DNA of 64,000 bases, from assembly GCA_021208685.1 (NCBI GenBank), contig JAJOJJ010000027.1, positions 114,802 through 178,801 on the forward strand. Direction: 5' to 3'. The stretch comes from Saccharospirillaceae bacterium (GTDB lineage: Bacteria > Pseudomonadota > Gammaproteobacteria > Pseudomonadales > Oceanobacteraceae). The notes beneath the pieces were generated by a model that worked only from the letters and a program-made list of their open reading frames with translations, was not told where the DNA came from and did not search any database. Shown piece after piece: positions 1 through 8,561 of the stretch; position 1 is the stretch's first letter; the number at the start of each line of letters is the position of its first letter. The position numbers and the translations under genes are program-made.

Positions 1-254
1 GCATCCGCCCGACCGTTATTATGGTGCAGAGCAACGAGCAGCAAACCCTCGGTCTGCGCGTGGATGATGTCGGTGAGGTCTTCAGCTGTCATGCGACGCA
101 GCAGGAAAATGAACAGCAGGACTATATGCCGCCCTTTGCCCGTGGCTGGCTGAAAGGCATCCGTATTGCCGGTCAGGAGGTCACCATCATGGAAATTAAT
201 CCCCAACGGCTGCTATCATCCATCGCCACTAACGAGGGTCAGTTGCTGGCCTGA
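1..254 (+). CDS. CheW-like domain protein, 3' end only (partial)
   Basis: The reading frame is open from the left edge (codons in phase from base 3) and ends with TGA at 252-254, so only the last 83 or so residues are present. The segment reads IRPTVIMVQSNEQQTLGLRVDDVGEVF and later WLKGIRIAGQEVTIMEINPQRLL. This looks like the final beta-strands of a CheW fold: a hydrophobic strand, a V-D-x-V turn, then a strand pair ending in the I-L-x-I-N-P/D-x-L-L pattern. CheW-like domains couple chemoreceptors to CheA or act in related signalling proteins. Whether this is a single-domain CheW or the tail of a longer protein cannot be told. The ORF-track start at 21 is an internal methionine. pgpA follows 22 bases later on the same strand. 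Confidence 0.6.
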   Translation, partial: IRPTVIMVQSNEQQTLGLRVDDVGEVFSCHATQQENEQQDYMPPFARGWLKGIRIAGQEVTIMEINPQRLLSSIATNEGQLLA

Positions 255-276
255 AACAGGTCAGCCGGAGATCCCC

Positions 277-789
277 GTGAGTCACTCTGTTAAGCAGTCT
301 GCTGTTCGCCCCAACCTGAAAAACCCCATTCACTTACTCGCCTTCGGTCTGGGCTCCGGTCTGGCACGAAAAGCACCGGGCACCTTCGGTACGCTGGCCG
401 CCTTACCGTTCTGGTATTTTTTATTACAGGGAGTCCCTACGCTGCCGTATCTGGGCATTCTGATTGCCGGTTTTACCTTAGGGGTGGTGCTGTGTGACAT
501 TACCTCGCGTGATCTTGGCGTGCATGATCATGGCGGTATTGTCTGGGATGAATGGATTGGCGTGTGGATTACCCTGCTGTGGCTGCCGCACAGCGGTGAT
601 GTGCTCACCGACATGGGCTGGCTGCTGTACGGTTTTGTGCTGTTCCGCTTTTTCGACATTGTGAAACCCTGGCCAATCCGGTGGCTGGATACCAGAGTGC
701 ACGGCGGCTTCGGAATTATGATTGACGACGTGATTGCCGGTATTTTCGCCTGGCTGGTCCTGCAAGGCAGTGTGCTGGCTCTGGCCTGA
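277..789 (+). CDS. pgpA: Phosphatidylglycerophosphatase A
   Basis: PgpA removes phosphate from phosphatidylglycerophosphate to give phosphatidylglycerol in the inner membrane. The 170-residue product has the family pattern: a start rich in L-A-x-G-L-G-S-G with APGTFGTLAALPF, then the acidic stretch WDEWIGVWITLLWLP, then FRFFDIVKPWPIRWLD, and finally GIMIDDVIAGIFAWLVL. Three or four hydrophobic membrane segments are visible. Length is normal for PgpA (about 165-172). The GTG at 277 was chosen over the ATG at 166. A GGAG sits six bases before it, it gives the family N-terminus, and the 166 start would overlap the CheW-like gene. It converges with hmuV, with only 10 bases between the stops. In many gammaproteobacteria pgpA follows thiL; that linkage is absent here. 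Confidence 0.93.
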   Translation: MSHSVKQSAVRPNLKNPIHLLAFGLGSGLARKAPGTFGTLAALPFWYFLLQGVPTLPYLGILIAGFTLGVVLCDITSRDLGVHDHGGIVWDEWIGVWITLLWLPHSGDVLTDMGWLLYGFVLFRFFDIVKPWPIRWLDTRVHGGFGIMIDDVIAGIFAWLVLQGSVLALA

Positions 790-799
790 CCGGCGGATA

Positions 800-1624
800 T
801 CAGCCGCTCGCTGCGTGAGCCGCACTCTGCAGCCACCCCAGATTCTGCTCTGCATAACGCTGTGCCAGGCTCAGATCCAGTGCATAAGCCGCCGCCAGTA
901 ATTGCGCATCGGCCAGTAACCCGACCCCGCCGCAGGCCAGCACTTCGCCATGGCGCAGGATCAGAACGTTATCTGCCCAGGATGCCGCCAGACTGATATC
1001 GTGCATCACCGCCAGCACCGCGACACCGCGTCCGGCAAACTCGCCAACCCGCTGCATAATGCTGTGCTGATGAGCCGGATCAAGCGCGGAGGTGCATTCA
1101 TCCAGCAATAAATAACGCGGTAATTCCTGCCCCTGTTCGTTGATTTCAGCCTGCCAGATCTGCGCCAGCACCCGCGCCAGCTGCACCCGCTGCTGCTCGC
1201 CGCCGGAAAGCCCGGAATAATTGCGCTGACGCAGATGCCATACATCCGCGCACTGCATGGCCGCGCGTTGTAATAAGGTGCTTTGATTTTCGTCACCATG
1301 GGGCGCACGTCCCAGAGCCACGACCTGATCAACCCGGAATGGAAATGCCAGTTCAACCTTTTGCGGCATCACCGCCATCTGCCGCGCGCGCTCGGCACCG
1401 TTCCAGAATTTAAGCGATAAGTGATCCAGAATAATATCGCCCTGATAGCCATTAATTTCTCCGCACAGACATTTTAATAACGTCGATTTTCCCGCACCGT
1501 TGGCTCCCAGAACGGCCAGCTTTTCTCCGTGGCCGAGGTGCAGGTTAATATTATTCAGCAGCTTTTTTCCGGGACGGTTAAGGCTGCCGCCCACATGAAC
1601 GGTAAGCTGTTTAACATTCAGCAT
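800..1624 (-). CDS. hmuV: Heme ABC transporter ATP-binding protein HmuV
   Basis: This is the ATPase of the periplasm-to-cytoplasm heme importer. The 274-residue protein has Walker A GANGAGKST (about residues 40-48), a Q-loop near MPQKVELAF, the signature [17 protein letters not shown], and Walker B LLLDECTSALD. An H-loop follows in AVMHDISLAA. The proline usual in the D-loop region (LDEPTSALD) is cysteine here, which is unusual. The ATG at 1624 is preferred over the ORF-track start at 1651 because AGGGA lies eight bases before it and MLNVKQLTV is a normal family start. It is the last gene of the heme operon, downstream of hmuU. Heme rather than siderophore as substrate is inferred from the neighbours hmuS, hmuT and the HmuY-like protein. 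Confidence 0.92.
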   Translation of the reverse strand: MLNVKQLTVHVGGSLNRPGKKLLNNINLHLGHGEKLAVLGANGAGKSTLLKCLCGEINGYQGDIILDHLSLKFWNGAERARQMAVMPQKVELAFPFRVDQVVALGRAPHGDENQSTLLQRAAMQCADVWHLRQRNYSGLSGGEQQRVQLARVLAQIWQAEINEQGQELPRYLLLDECTSALDPAHQHSIMQRVGEFAGRGVAVLAVMHDISLAASWADNVLILRHGEVLACGGVGLLADAQLLAAAYALDLSLAQRYAEQNLGWLQSAAHAASG

Positions 1625-1661
1625 GGTAATTCCCTGTCTGGCCCTGTTCATTAAGCGCGGT

Positions 1662-2753
1662 TTATCCGCGACTGTGTTTTACCTGTTGCAACAGCAGGCT
1701 TAAAAAAACCGGCCCGCCAATGATCGCCATAACCAGCCCCACCGGTAAATCTGCCGGGGCCAGCCAGGTTCGCGCGATCATATCGGCAATCAGCAATAAG
1801 GCGGCACCAAGCAAAACGGAAGCCGGTAATAAGGCACGGTGATCCGGCCCGATTAACAGGCGTAATACATGCGGTACAACCAGACCAATAAATCCGATCA
1901 TACCGGCCACCGCCACACCGGCGCCCACCATCAGAGCCGCCGCGGTAATTAACCAAAGTTTGGCCTGTTGCACGGAATAGCCGAGATGGGTTGCCACCGA
2001 CTCGCCCAGCAGTAACGCATTTAACAACCGCGCAAACCGTGGCAGAAAACACAGTGGCAACAGAATGCACAGACTGAGCGCTGCAATTTCCGGCCACCGC
2101 CCATGCGCCAGACTGCCCATTGACCAGAACGTCATAGAACGCAACGCCTGATCGTCGGCCATGTACGTCAGAATTCCGGTCAGAGCACCGGTTAATACGT
2201 TAATGGCCACACCCGCCAGCAATAACGTCGCCACCTGCGTCTGGCCATTGCGGGTGCCTAACCGATAAATGAGTAATGTCACCAGCAAGCCACCGGTAAA
2301 TGCCGCAATGGGTAACGCCAGCGGTCCCATCAGCGTCACCCAAAAAGCCAGCAGCGAATCTTTTAAAACAATCACCGCGACCGCCGCCAGAGCCGCACCG
2401 CTGGCCACGCCAATTAAGCCCGGATCCGCCAGCGGGTTACGGAAAACGCCCTGGGTAACCGCGCCTGCTGCCGCCAGACCGGCACCGATAAGAATCGCCA
2501 GCAAGGTGCGCGGCAACCGTAATTCACGCACCACCCAGTCACTTTGTCCCTGAATATCCGCGAAGGTAATGGCATTCCAGAGCGACTGAATAACCTGCGC
2601 AGTGCTCAGCTCCACCGGGCCGGTTCGCAGTGACCATAAAATCAGCATCACCAGCAATCCGGCAGCAGAAACCAATAACGCCAGCTGCCGTACAACCGCC
2701 GCCTGCAACAGCACCGGTCGCGGTCCGGCGAGCGGCAGCGCTGCGCCAGACAT
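1662..2753 (-). CDS. hmuU: Heme ABC transporter permease HmuU (FecCD family)
   Basis: This is the inner-membrane channel subunit of the heme importer. The 363-residue protein has about ten hydrophobic segments and typical FecCD landmarks: LRLPRTLLAILIGAGLAAAGAVTQGVFRNPLADPGLIGVASGAAL near the first third, and GMIGFIGLVVPHVLRLLIGPDHRALLPAS near the C-terminus, which carries the contact loop for HmuV. The start codon shares one base with the hmuT stop (TGATG), indicating translational coupling. The stop lies 37 bases before the chosen hmuV start. Confidence 0.94.
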   Translation of the reverse strand: MSGAALPLAGPRPVLLQAAVVRQLALLVSAAGLLVMLILWSLRTGPVELSTAQVIQSLWNAITFADIQGQSDWVVRELRLPRTLLAILIGAGLAAAGAVTQGVFRNPLADPGLIGVASGAALAAVAVIVLKDSLLAFWVTLMGPLALPIAAFTGGLLVTLLIYRLGTRNGQTQVATLLLAGVAINVLTGALTGILTYMADDQALRSMTFWSMGSLAHGRWPEIAALSLCILLPLCFLPRFARLLNALLLGESVATHLGYSVQQAKLWLITAAALMVGAGVAVAGMIGFIGLVVPHVLRLLIGPDHRALLPASVLLGAALLLIADMIARTWLAPADLPVGLVMAIIGGPVFLSLLLQQVKHSRG

Positions 2754-3649
2754 CAGGGTTGCTCCGCAGAAGAAACCGTCTGCACGGCAGAGGGATACAG
2801 CAGCGCCGCCAACTGCTCTAAAGCACTGCCGATCCGGGGCCCGAAACCTAATATCAGCGAGGTATCCAGAGTATGAATGCGCTGTTGCCGGAAGGCCTGA
2901 GTCATCGCCAGCTGCGTGCTTAACAGCGCACTCTGCGACTGCGAATGATGGGCTGCCGACTCGGTATTGGCGATGAATACAACCTCTGGCCCGGCCTGCA
3001 TAACGGCCTCAGCGCTGACCGGTTTATAACCGTCATACGCCATAACGTTACGTGCATTTAATAATGCCAGCATGGCATCGGCCTGAGTTTTATGCCCGGC
3101 CGCCATCAATCCGCGATGACCGGCACCAAGAATAAATAACGTTGACGGCGGCACTGCATCGGCAGGAATACTGGCCAGTACCGCATCCGCCTGTTGTTTT
3201 ATACGGCCCGCCAGTGTGCGTCCTGCATCCGCTTTATTTAATGCCCCGGCAACGCGGTGAATTTTATTCAGCACGCCATCGATGGAATAATCATTACGGA
3301 TGCGCTCAACGCGCACACCGGCTTGCTGCAATTGTTCAAACACAGTATCAGGGCCCGCATCGGTGCTGGCCAATACCAGCGTCGGTGACAAAGCCAGAAT
3401 CCCTTCTGCTGATAACTGGCGCATATAACCGACATCCGGCAATTGGGTTGCCGCCTGCGGATAACGACTGGTGGTATCAACCGCAACCAATGAACCGTCA
3501 GCGCCAAGTGCGTAAATAATTTCGGTCAGCGAACCATCAATACTGACCACACGCTCTGCTGACAATACGCTGCTGCTGAATACAATCAGCGGCAATAATA
3601 TGGCTGATAACAACGCTGAGCGGCTCCATAACTGACGCAGATTACGCAT
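2753..3649 (-). CDS. hmuT: Periplasmic heme-binding protein HmuT
   Basis: This protein captures heme in the periplasm and delivers it to HmuUV. The 298-residue sequence starts with a signal peptide (LLSAILLPLIVFSSSVLSA, cleavage near residue 30) followed by ERVVSIDGSLTEIIYALGADGSLVAVDTTSRYPQAA. This is the TroA/BtuF-type two-lobe fold, with the strand-helix opening typical of HmuT. The motif LPDVGYMRQLSAEGILALSPTLVLAS is strongly family-like. It sits two bases after the hmuS stop and overlaps the hmuU start by one base, so the three genes are probably coupled. Confidence 0.93.
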   Translation of the reverse strand: MRNLRQLWSRSALLSAILLPLIVFSSSVLSAERVVSIDGSLTEIIYALGADGSLVAVDTTSRYPQAATQLPDVGYMRQLSAEGILALSPTLVLASTDAGPDTVFEQLQQAGVRVERIRNDYSIDGVLNKIHRVAGALNKADAGRTLAGRIKQQADAVLASIPADAVPPSTLFILGAGHRGLMAAGHKTQADAMLALLNARNVMAYDGYKPVSAEAVMQAGPEVVFIANTESAAHHSQSQSALLSTQLAMTQAFRQQRIHTLDTSLILGFGPRIGSALEQLAALLYPSAVQTVSSAEQP

Positions 3650-3651
3650 GA

Positions 3652-4815
3652 TTATTCTCCGTCCGCAATGGGCGGAAGAATGGCAGAATCCGCAACCAGC
3701 GCATGCTTGGCCAATAATTGCTGCAACAGCTCACGCCAGCCTTCAAGCTCTGGTTTTCCTGGCTTACGCTCACCGAACAGCAACGCAACCTGCCGGCCTT
3801 CGGCATCAAACATTTCCAGAGCACTGACAATGCCATCGGTGGTTGGTTTGCGCACCAGCCAGACCTGATCCAATAATTGGGTATTGGCATGCAGATTAAA
3901 ATCCGGATCAAGCACATTAAACCAGGGGCCGGTTCGCAACAGGGTTTTAACCGGCCCGGTATGAATCTGCACCATCCCGTCGTTGCCGACGAATACCATA
4001 ATCGGTAATTCCGTCGCGGCGGCGTTCAGCAGTGCATCTTCAAACGCCTGTTTATCCAGCGGCTGGGCATAATCCGCGCCGATGGCCCGGTAGGCAGGAA
4101 TACGTTCAAGATGATGTTTTTTCAGCATTGCCTGAAAGTGGTGAACGTCTTTCAGCTCGCTCCAGTCCTGTCGCAACTGCTGCACATCCAGATCGGATGG
4201 CGCCTGCAGTAACGCCTTACTTTCTTCTTGCGCAGACTCTTGCTCCGGACGTTCATTCAAAACAATGAATGCATCCTGTTCTGTGGCACGATAGCGCTCA
4301 ACCAGCTGCTGAAATGCCTGCATATCGGTATTGCTGTTGGCATAAATTTTATGGACGGCTTCTCCTTTGCCGTTAAAAAACTGCAGACTTTCACGCGCAC
4401 GGTTACCCGAGCCTTCCTGTACCGCAAAACCATAGACAAAGCGGTTAAAGAAAATGCGCAGATCAATAACACCCAGCGCCAATCCCATATTGCCGTGAAT
4501 GCTCAGGTCTTTATATTGGCCGGTTTTTTCATGCACCATGGCATCATTACGCGTCAGCGCCATCACGGATCCGAGGCTTTCTGCTTCGGTGAACAGTTTT
4601 TTAAAATCATTATTCAGACGCGTAACACCCTGACCAACGCTTGTGGCCAGTAATTCCGCTTCACTGACACCCAGTTGCTCGGCGGCATTACGGATACGCA
4701 GTGTGTCATTTTCTTCACGCAGTGCCTGCCAGCGCCGGGCAAGATCAGAAAAGAACTGAACAATATCCGCCGCAGTGCTGCTGGCCGATACAGAATGAAT
4801 CGTTGCTGTAGTCAT
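3652..4815 (-). CDS. hmuS: Hemin-degrading or heme-trafficking factor HmuS/HemS
   Basis: HemS/ChuS/HmuS proteins bind heme in the cytoplasm and release its iron or pass it on. The 387-residue product shows the duplicated HemS architecture. The first copy holds RWQALREENDTLRIRNAAEQLGVSEAELLAT and GSVMALTRNDAMVHEKTGQYKD. The second holds HHFQAMLKKHHLERIPAYRAIG, VFVGNDGMVQIHTGPVKTLLRTGPWFNVLDPDFNLH and VWLVRKPTTDGIVSALEMFD. The ATG at 4815 was chosen over 4992 because GGAG lies nine bases upstream and the extra 59 residues overlap the lipoprotein gene and match nothing. It lies between the HmuY-like gene and hmuT in one operon. Confidence 0.93.
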   Translation of the reverse strand: MTTATIHSVSASSTAADIVQFFSDLARRWQALREENDTLRIRNAAEQLGVSEAELLATSVGQGVTRLNNDFKKLFTEAESLGSVMALTRNDAMVHEKTGQYKDLSIHGNMGLALGVIDLRIFFNRFVYGFAVQEGSGNRARESLQFFNGKGEAVHKIYANSNTDMQAFQQLVERYRATEQDAFIVLNERPEQESAQEESKALLQAPSDLDVQQLRQDWSELKDVHHFQAMLKKHHLERIPAYRAIGADYAQPLDKQAFEDALLNAAATELPIMVFVGNDGMVQIHTGPVKTLLRTGPWFNVLDPDFNLHANTQLLDQVWLVRKPTTDGIVSALEMFDAEGRQVALLFGERKPGKPELEGWRELLQQLLAKHALVADSAILPPIADGE

Positions 4816-4834
4816 AATGGATCTCCGGTCAGAT

Positions 4835-5986
4835 TTATTGGGTGACGTTTCTGAAGCGGATTTCCGGACTACCGGAACTGCCCAGACTGTAATAGCTGCT
4901 GATTTGTACCGCGAATTTTTCGCTGCTCTCAGCGCTGCTGTCGGTATCGATGATGTAGGTGCGGAAATTTGGCCAGAGTTTATGTGCGCCATTCAGATTG
5001 TAGGCGTACCAGCTGGAATCACTGAAGATACTGCTGGCAGAATCGGCACGGTAATGAGCGGCAATACTGGTATTGTTGACCAGAGTAGCACTGGTATACT
5101 CCGCTAATTCCGTCGCCGGAATTGCACCAAATACGGCGCCCTGTCCGTCACCATAAACACCGCCGTTACTCCATAAATTAATGGCCCGTGCGGCGGGATT
5201 CACTTCGTAGCGCAATTCCCAATCGCTGCCAGCGCAATCAGCGGCTGTTTGGTTATCAAAATCCAGGCACAGTTCTGTACTGCCGTCAGCGACCGTTGCT
5301 GTCAGTTGCTTTTCACCGCCAGCGAACTGTGTGGTATCCGCTGCCTGCGTTTCATAGGTCAGCGTAATCGCGCCGTAGCTCACGGCATCAAGAACGAACT
5401 TGCTGTACGTTGCACCATCGGCATGGCGTATTAACCAGCCATTGGCAGTATTGGCAGAAATCTGATGCGTCGCTCCGTTATAAATATACCAATCGGCTCC
5501 CTGTATGACCGGAACGTAGCTATCGGCTTTAAACGTAAGACCGGAAAGATCGTATTCCGCACGTAAAGCCTGAGCCTGAATATCGGCATCGGCATTGGTA
5601 AAAACAGAAACGACCGCATTACCTTCAGCGTCGTAAAAACCATCCGGAGTGGCTGCCAGCGCACCTTTACCTTTACCAGCACCAGAGACACCGCCGTTTA
5701 TTTTTATTTCCGTGCGGCGCAGGGCGAGGTGCCAGTCGGTTGACGTTTTGGCTTCTTCTGCAGTTAATATGACTTTTTCGCCACGGCTCAGATTGACGTA
5801 CTGCCAGTCGGTGTAACTGGCCGCATTAATCGCCAGTTTAGTAAAATCTTTATTGCCGGCATCGTCACTGGCACTGTTTTTATCATGGCCGTCATCATCA
5901 CCGCCGCAACCGCTCAGCAACAATGCACTGCCCGTCGCCAGTGGCAGTAGAAAACGTTTAAATGATATTAATCCTGACATATTCAT
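4835..5986 (-). CDS. HmuY-family heme-binding lipoprotein
   Basis: The 383-residue protein begins with a lipoprotein signal (FLLPLATGSALLLSGCGGDDD; lipobox cysteine near residue 27). The mature part contains SYTDWQYVNLSRGEKV, STDWHLALRRTEIKINGGVSGAGKGKGALA and, near the end, SSWYAYNLNGAHKLWPNFRTYIIDTDSS with FAVQISSYYSLGSSGSPEIRFRNV. These match the HmuY pattern: W-Y plus a structured strand, T-D-W-x-L-A-x-R-x-x-x-I-x-x-N-G-G-x-S, then an L-W-P-x-R-x-Y-I-I region. HmuY is best known as a Bacteroidetes hemophore (Porphyromonas). At this length two HmuY-like units may be present. It probably sits on the outer membrane and hands heme to the TonB receptor encoded just upstream (21 bases away). 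Assignment is by motif memory, not a search. Confidence 0.75.
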   Translation of the reverse strand: MNMSGLISFKRFLLPLATGSALLLSGCGGDDDGHDKNSASDDAGNKDFTKLAINAASYTDWQYVNLSRGEKVILTAEEAKTSTDWHLALRRTEIKINGGVSGAGKGKGALAATPDGFYDAEGNAVVSVFTNADADIQAQALRAEYDLSGLTFKADSYVPVIQGADWYIYNGATHQISANTANGWLIRHADGATYSKFVLDAVSYGAITLTYETQAADTTQFAGGEKQLTATVADGSTELCLDFDNQTAADCAGSDWELRYEVNPAARAINLWSNGGVYGDGQGAVFGAIPATELAEYTSATLVNNTSIAAHYRADSASSIFSDSSWYAYNLNGAHKLWPNFRTYIIDTDSSAESSEKFAVQISSYYSLGSSGSPEIRFRNVTQ

Positions 5987-6007
5987 ATTGTTCCTTATTC
6001 GGGATGG

Positions 6008-8140
6008 TTAAAACTGATAAGAGAGACCGGCATACGGCATACGGCCAAATACCGGACGCCGGTCATAGGCGTCGGCACTGTCACGCACCGTATCGAACAG
6101 ATTATTCACACCGCCATAAAGGCTGGTGCGCGGATTTAAGCGCCAGCCACCTTTAATATCCCAGCGGCTGTACGCCGGGCTGACATTGAGCCGATGACTG
6201 CCGTTGTCCGACTCACTGATGCTGCTGATATGTTCACCCTGATATTCACCGCTCAGCGTTAATTGCACACGATGACTGATGTCCCACAACCACAACGCTT
6301 TGGCATGATGACGGGCACGGTTGATCAGCGGCGTATCCAGATCCAGATCACGGGCATCGAGATAACCGAACGAAAGGCGCTGTTGCAGCCCCGGCAATAA
6401 TTGCCATTGCAGACTGAGGTCATATCCACGGGTCAGGGCGTTGGCAAAATTGGTGTAGCGGTAGATGGCGACGCGGCCATCATCTTCACTTTCGCCCGAG
6501 TCCTGCGCTTCGATCAGATCCTGAATCCGGTTGTTAAACAGTGCCAGCTCGGCATGAAAATGTTCATTGTCGGTCAGCGAAATGGATGTCTGAAGACTGC
6601 GGGATTTTTCCGGGGTTAAATGTTCATTCCCCAGAACTTTGTAGCCATTGACGCTGTGATCAAAAATAAAATAGCGGTTTTTTAAATTCGGTACGCGATA
6701 GCCAATCCCGACCGATTGACGCCACTGGAACTGCAGTCCCTGCCACTGAAATAGTTGTCTGGCACTGATGGTCGGAGAGATAAAATTGCCAAAGTCACTG
6801 TCGTGCTGCCAGCGGGCTCCGGAAGAAATATCACCATTAATGCCAAGCGGAATAATCAGCTGGGTAAATAAATCGCCGCTGTTACGCCGGGCATAGGGGA
6901 CTTCATTCGTGCTGATGTAATACGTACCATCCGGACGCTGACTGACCTTGTCGTTGTCACCCACTCCCTCGTCGGTCAGTTTGATTTCGTATTTATCCTG
7001 CTCCATGGATTCACGGAATCCTTCCATACCGGCGACGATTTCTGCGCCATAACCCAGTACAGATTCCAGACTGCGCTGCCATTGCAACGCCGCTTTTTGT
7101 TGCTGGTACTGGGTGTCACGCCATAAATTTCCGGCCGGTACATCCGTGTCGTTGTTCAGCTGGTCAGACTGGTCATCCTGCTGCTCGTGCAGTGCCTGCA
7201 ACTGCCATTGACCGACAGGGCTTTGCCATTCCCCCTGCAGGGTCAGACGGTTGCGCTGTAATAATTCGCGCTTGACACCATCACCACCGCTGCTGCCGAC
7301 ACGCCGGGTCTCACTGTCCTCCTCAAAGCGCTCAGCATTGAATCGCCACTGGCTGTCACCCAAACGCCGTGCCAGCATGGCACTGAGATTGCTCTTTGAG
7401 CCGCTGAATCCGTCACTGCTCCAGCTGTCAGGATTCAGGTCATAGCCAGAGGAATAGCGCTGATCGATCCCCAGACGTAACTCACTCAGCTCCAGCCGTT
7501 GCGTGATGCTGGCATTAAGATGCTGTTCTCCGGATACCCTGCTTTCATCCAGCTGGCGCGAACCATAAGTGCCTGAATCCAGGGAAGCATGGCCACTTAC
7601 ACGCCGCTCTGAATGCTGGCTTTTACGGGTAATCACATTGATGACGCCCCCCATCGCCGCACTGCCATACAGCGCCGAAGCCGCACCGGGCACAATTTCA
7701 ATATGCTCAATATCCAGCATTGCCAGCTGTGAGATATCCACCGTCGAACCGGTACTGGCGGATACCGGTAACCCATCCACCAGAATTAAAACGCGGTCGC
7801 CGTTAAAGCCCTGCAGATACACCTCCTCGCCGCTTTTGCCGTGTATTTCACGCAGCTGTACACCGGGCAGGATGCGCAATGCATCACGCAGATCGCGGCT
7901 GTGCAACCGCTGAATGGTGGCCTGATCGAGAATCTGAGTGCGTACCGGGGTATCGGCCAGCAAGCGCTCGCTGCGACTGGCAGATACGACCACATCGCTG
8001 AGATTAAAAACGCCACCGCCCTCCGCGGCGACGGTGCCGCTTACCGGCGGAAGCAGCAACAGGCCGCAGAAAAGCAAAGCAAAATGCTTCCGCGACTGGC
8101 ATCCCCCCGACCCCGCTCCGGCGACCATACAGCGCAACAT
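6008..8140 (-). CDS. TonB-dependent outer-membrane receptor, probably for heme or hemoproteins
   Basis: The 710-residue protein has a signal peptide ending near VSGTVAA. A plug domain follows: DVVVSASRSERLLADTPVRTQILD, then RDLRDALRILPGVQLREIHGKSGEEVYLQGFNGDRVLILVDGLPVSASTG, then IEIVPGAASALYGSAAMGGVINVITRK. A 22-strand-type barrel ends with PVFGRMPYAGLSYQF (terminal aromatic). In the barrel, YRVPNLKNRYFIFDHSVNGYKVLGNEHLTPEKSRS resembles the FRAP/NPNL region of heme receptors. It is the first gene of the heme operon, and GGAG lies six bases before the ATG. Fur-like sites lie directly upstream. Substrate is inferred from operon partners; an iron-siderophore or cobalamin receptor is less likely. 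Confidence 0.85.
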   Translation of the reverse strand: MLRCMVAGAGSGGCQSRKHFALLFCGLLLLPPVSGTVAAEGGGVFNLSDVVVSASRSERLLADTPVRTQILDQATIQRLHSRDLRDALRILPGVQLREIHGKSGEEVYLQGFNGDRVLILVDGLPVSASTGSTVDISQLAMLDIEHIEIVPGAASALYGSAAMGGVINVITRKSQHSERRVSGHASLDSGTYGSRQLDESRVSGEQHLNASITQRLELSELRLGIDQRYSSGYDLNPDSWSSDGFSGSKSNLSAMLARRLGDSQWRFNAERFEEDSETRRVGSSGGDGVKRELLQRNRLTLQGEWQSPVGQWQLQALHEQQDDQSDQLNNDTDVPAGNLWRDTQYQQQKAALQWQRSLESVLGYGAEIVAGMEGFRESMEQDKYEIKLTDEGVGDNDKVSQRPDGTYYISTNEVPYARRNSGDLFTQLIIPLGINGDISSGARWQHDSDFGNFISPTISARQLFQWQGLQFQWRQSVGIGYRVPNLKNRYFIFDHSVNGYKVLGNEHLTPEKSRSLQTSISLTDNEHFHAELALFNNRIQDLIEAQDSGESEDDGRVAIYRYTNFANALTRGYDLSLQWQLLPGLQQRLSFGYLDARDLDLDTPLINRARHHAKALWLWDISHRVQLTLSGEYQGEHISSISESDNGSHRLNVSPAYSRWDIKGGWRLNPRTSLYGGVNNLFDTVRDSADAYDRRPVFGRMPYAGLSYQF

Positions 8141-8152
8141 ATCGACTCCAGT

Positions 8153-8194
8153 TGAGAATAATTATCTTTTAGATGATAATCACAAATGATATTT
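8153..8194 (-). promoter_or_regulatory. Fur-box-like cluster upstream of the heme operon
   Basis: The 42 bases just upstream of the receptor gene contain GAGAATAATTATC and GATGATAATCACAAATGATAT. These are overlapping arrays of the NATWAT hexamers that make up Fur sites (consensus GATAATGATAATCATTATC). The sites lie 12-55 bases before the start codon, where bound Fur would block transcription. Seen in sequence; Fur binding is inferred. Confidence 0.7.
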
Positions 8195-8282
8195 ATTCGC
8201 AACAACGAATTTGCAACGTCATGTCCCCTCTCATCTCTCAGAGGGTTTTGCTATGCTCAGCAACTCAGACCGGAGTGGGCGT

Positions 8283-8561
8283 ATGACGGAAAAAACAGGA
8301 ACAGCCCTGCTGCGCTGGCTGCAGCAAAGGGCGGAACAGGATCGCGCGAACCTGCGGTTGTTTGTACTGGGCGCTGCGCTTTTTTTTGCCGGGCTGGGCA
8401 TAATTCTGCTGGCACAGAAACACCTGCTGCCTTCACTGGGGCAGGAAATTATCAGCCTGACAGGACTGATATTGGCCGCAGTGGGTGCTCTGTTTGCGGC
8501 TCTCGGTTATATTGCGCTGAGCATACTGCGAATCATAAGGCTGACCCGGAAAAATGACTGA
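8283..8561 (+). CDS. Small two-helix membrane protein of unknown function
   Basis: The 92-residue product (MTEKTGTALLRWLQQRAEQDRANLRL...) has a basic, amphipathic N-terminus and two clear membrane segments, LFVLGAALFFAGLGIILLA and LTGLILAAVGALFAALGYIALSIL. It ends in a positively charged tail RIIRLTRKND. I do not recognise a family. The ATG at 8283 has GGAG seven bases upstream; the ATG at 8253 also has a usable site (GAGGG) and would add ten residues. The end overlaps the next gene by eight bases, so the two are likely co-translated. It is transcribed away from the heme operon, so the Fur-like region at 8153-8194 may influence it too. Confidence 0.6.
   Translation: MTEKTGTALLRWLQQRAEQDRANLRLFVLGAALFFAGLGIILLAQKHLLPSLGQEIISLTGLILAAVGALFAALGYIALSILRIIRLTRKND

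Noticed and set aside
790-799. Possible terminator between pgpA and hmuV
   Set aside because: Only ten bases separate the stops. A GGCGG...CCGCT-like pairing lies mostly in coding sequence and has no T-run.
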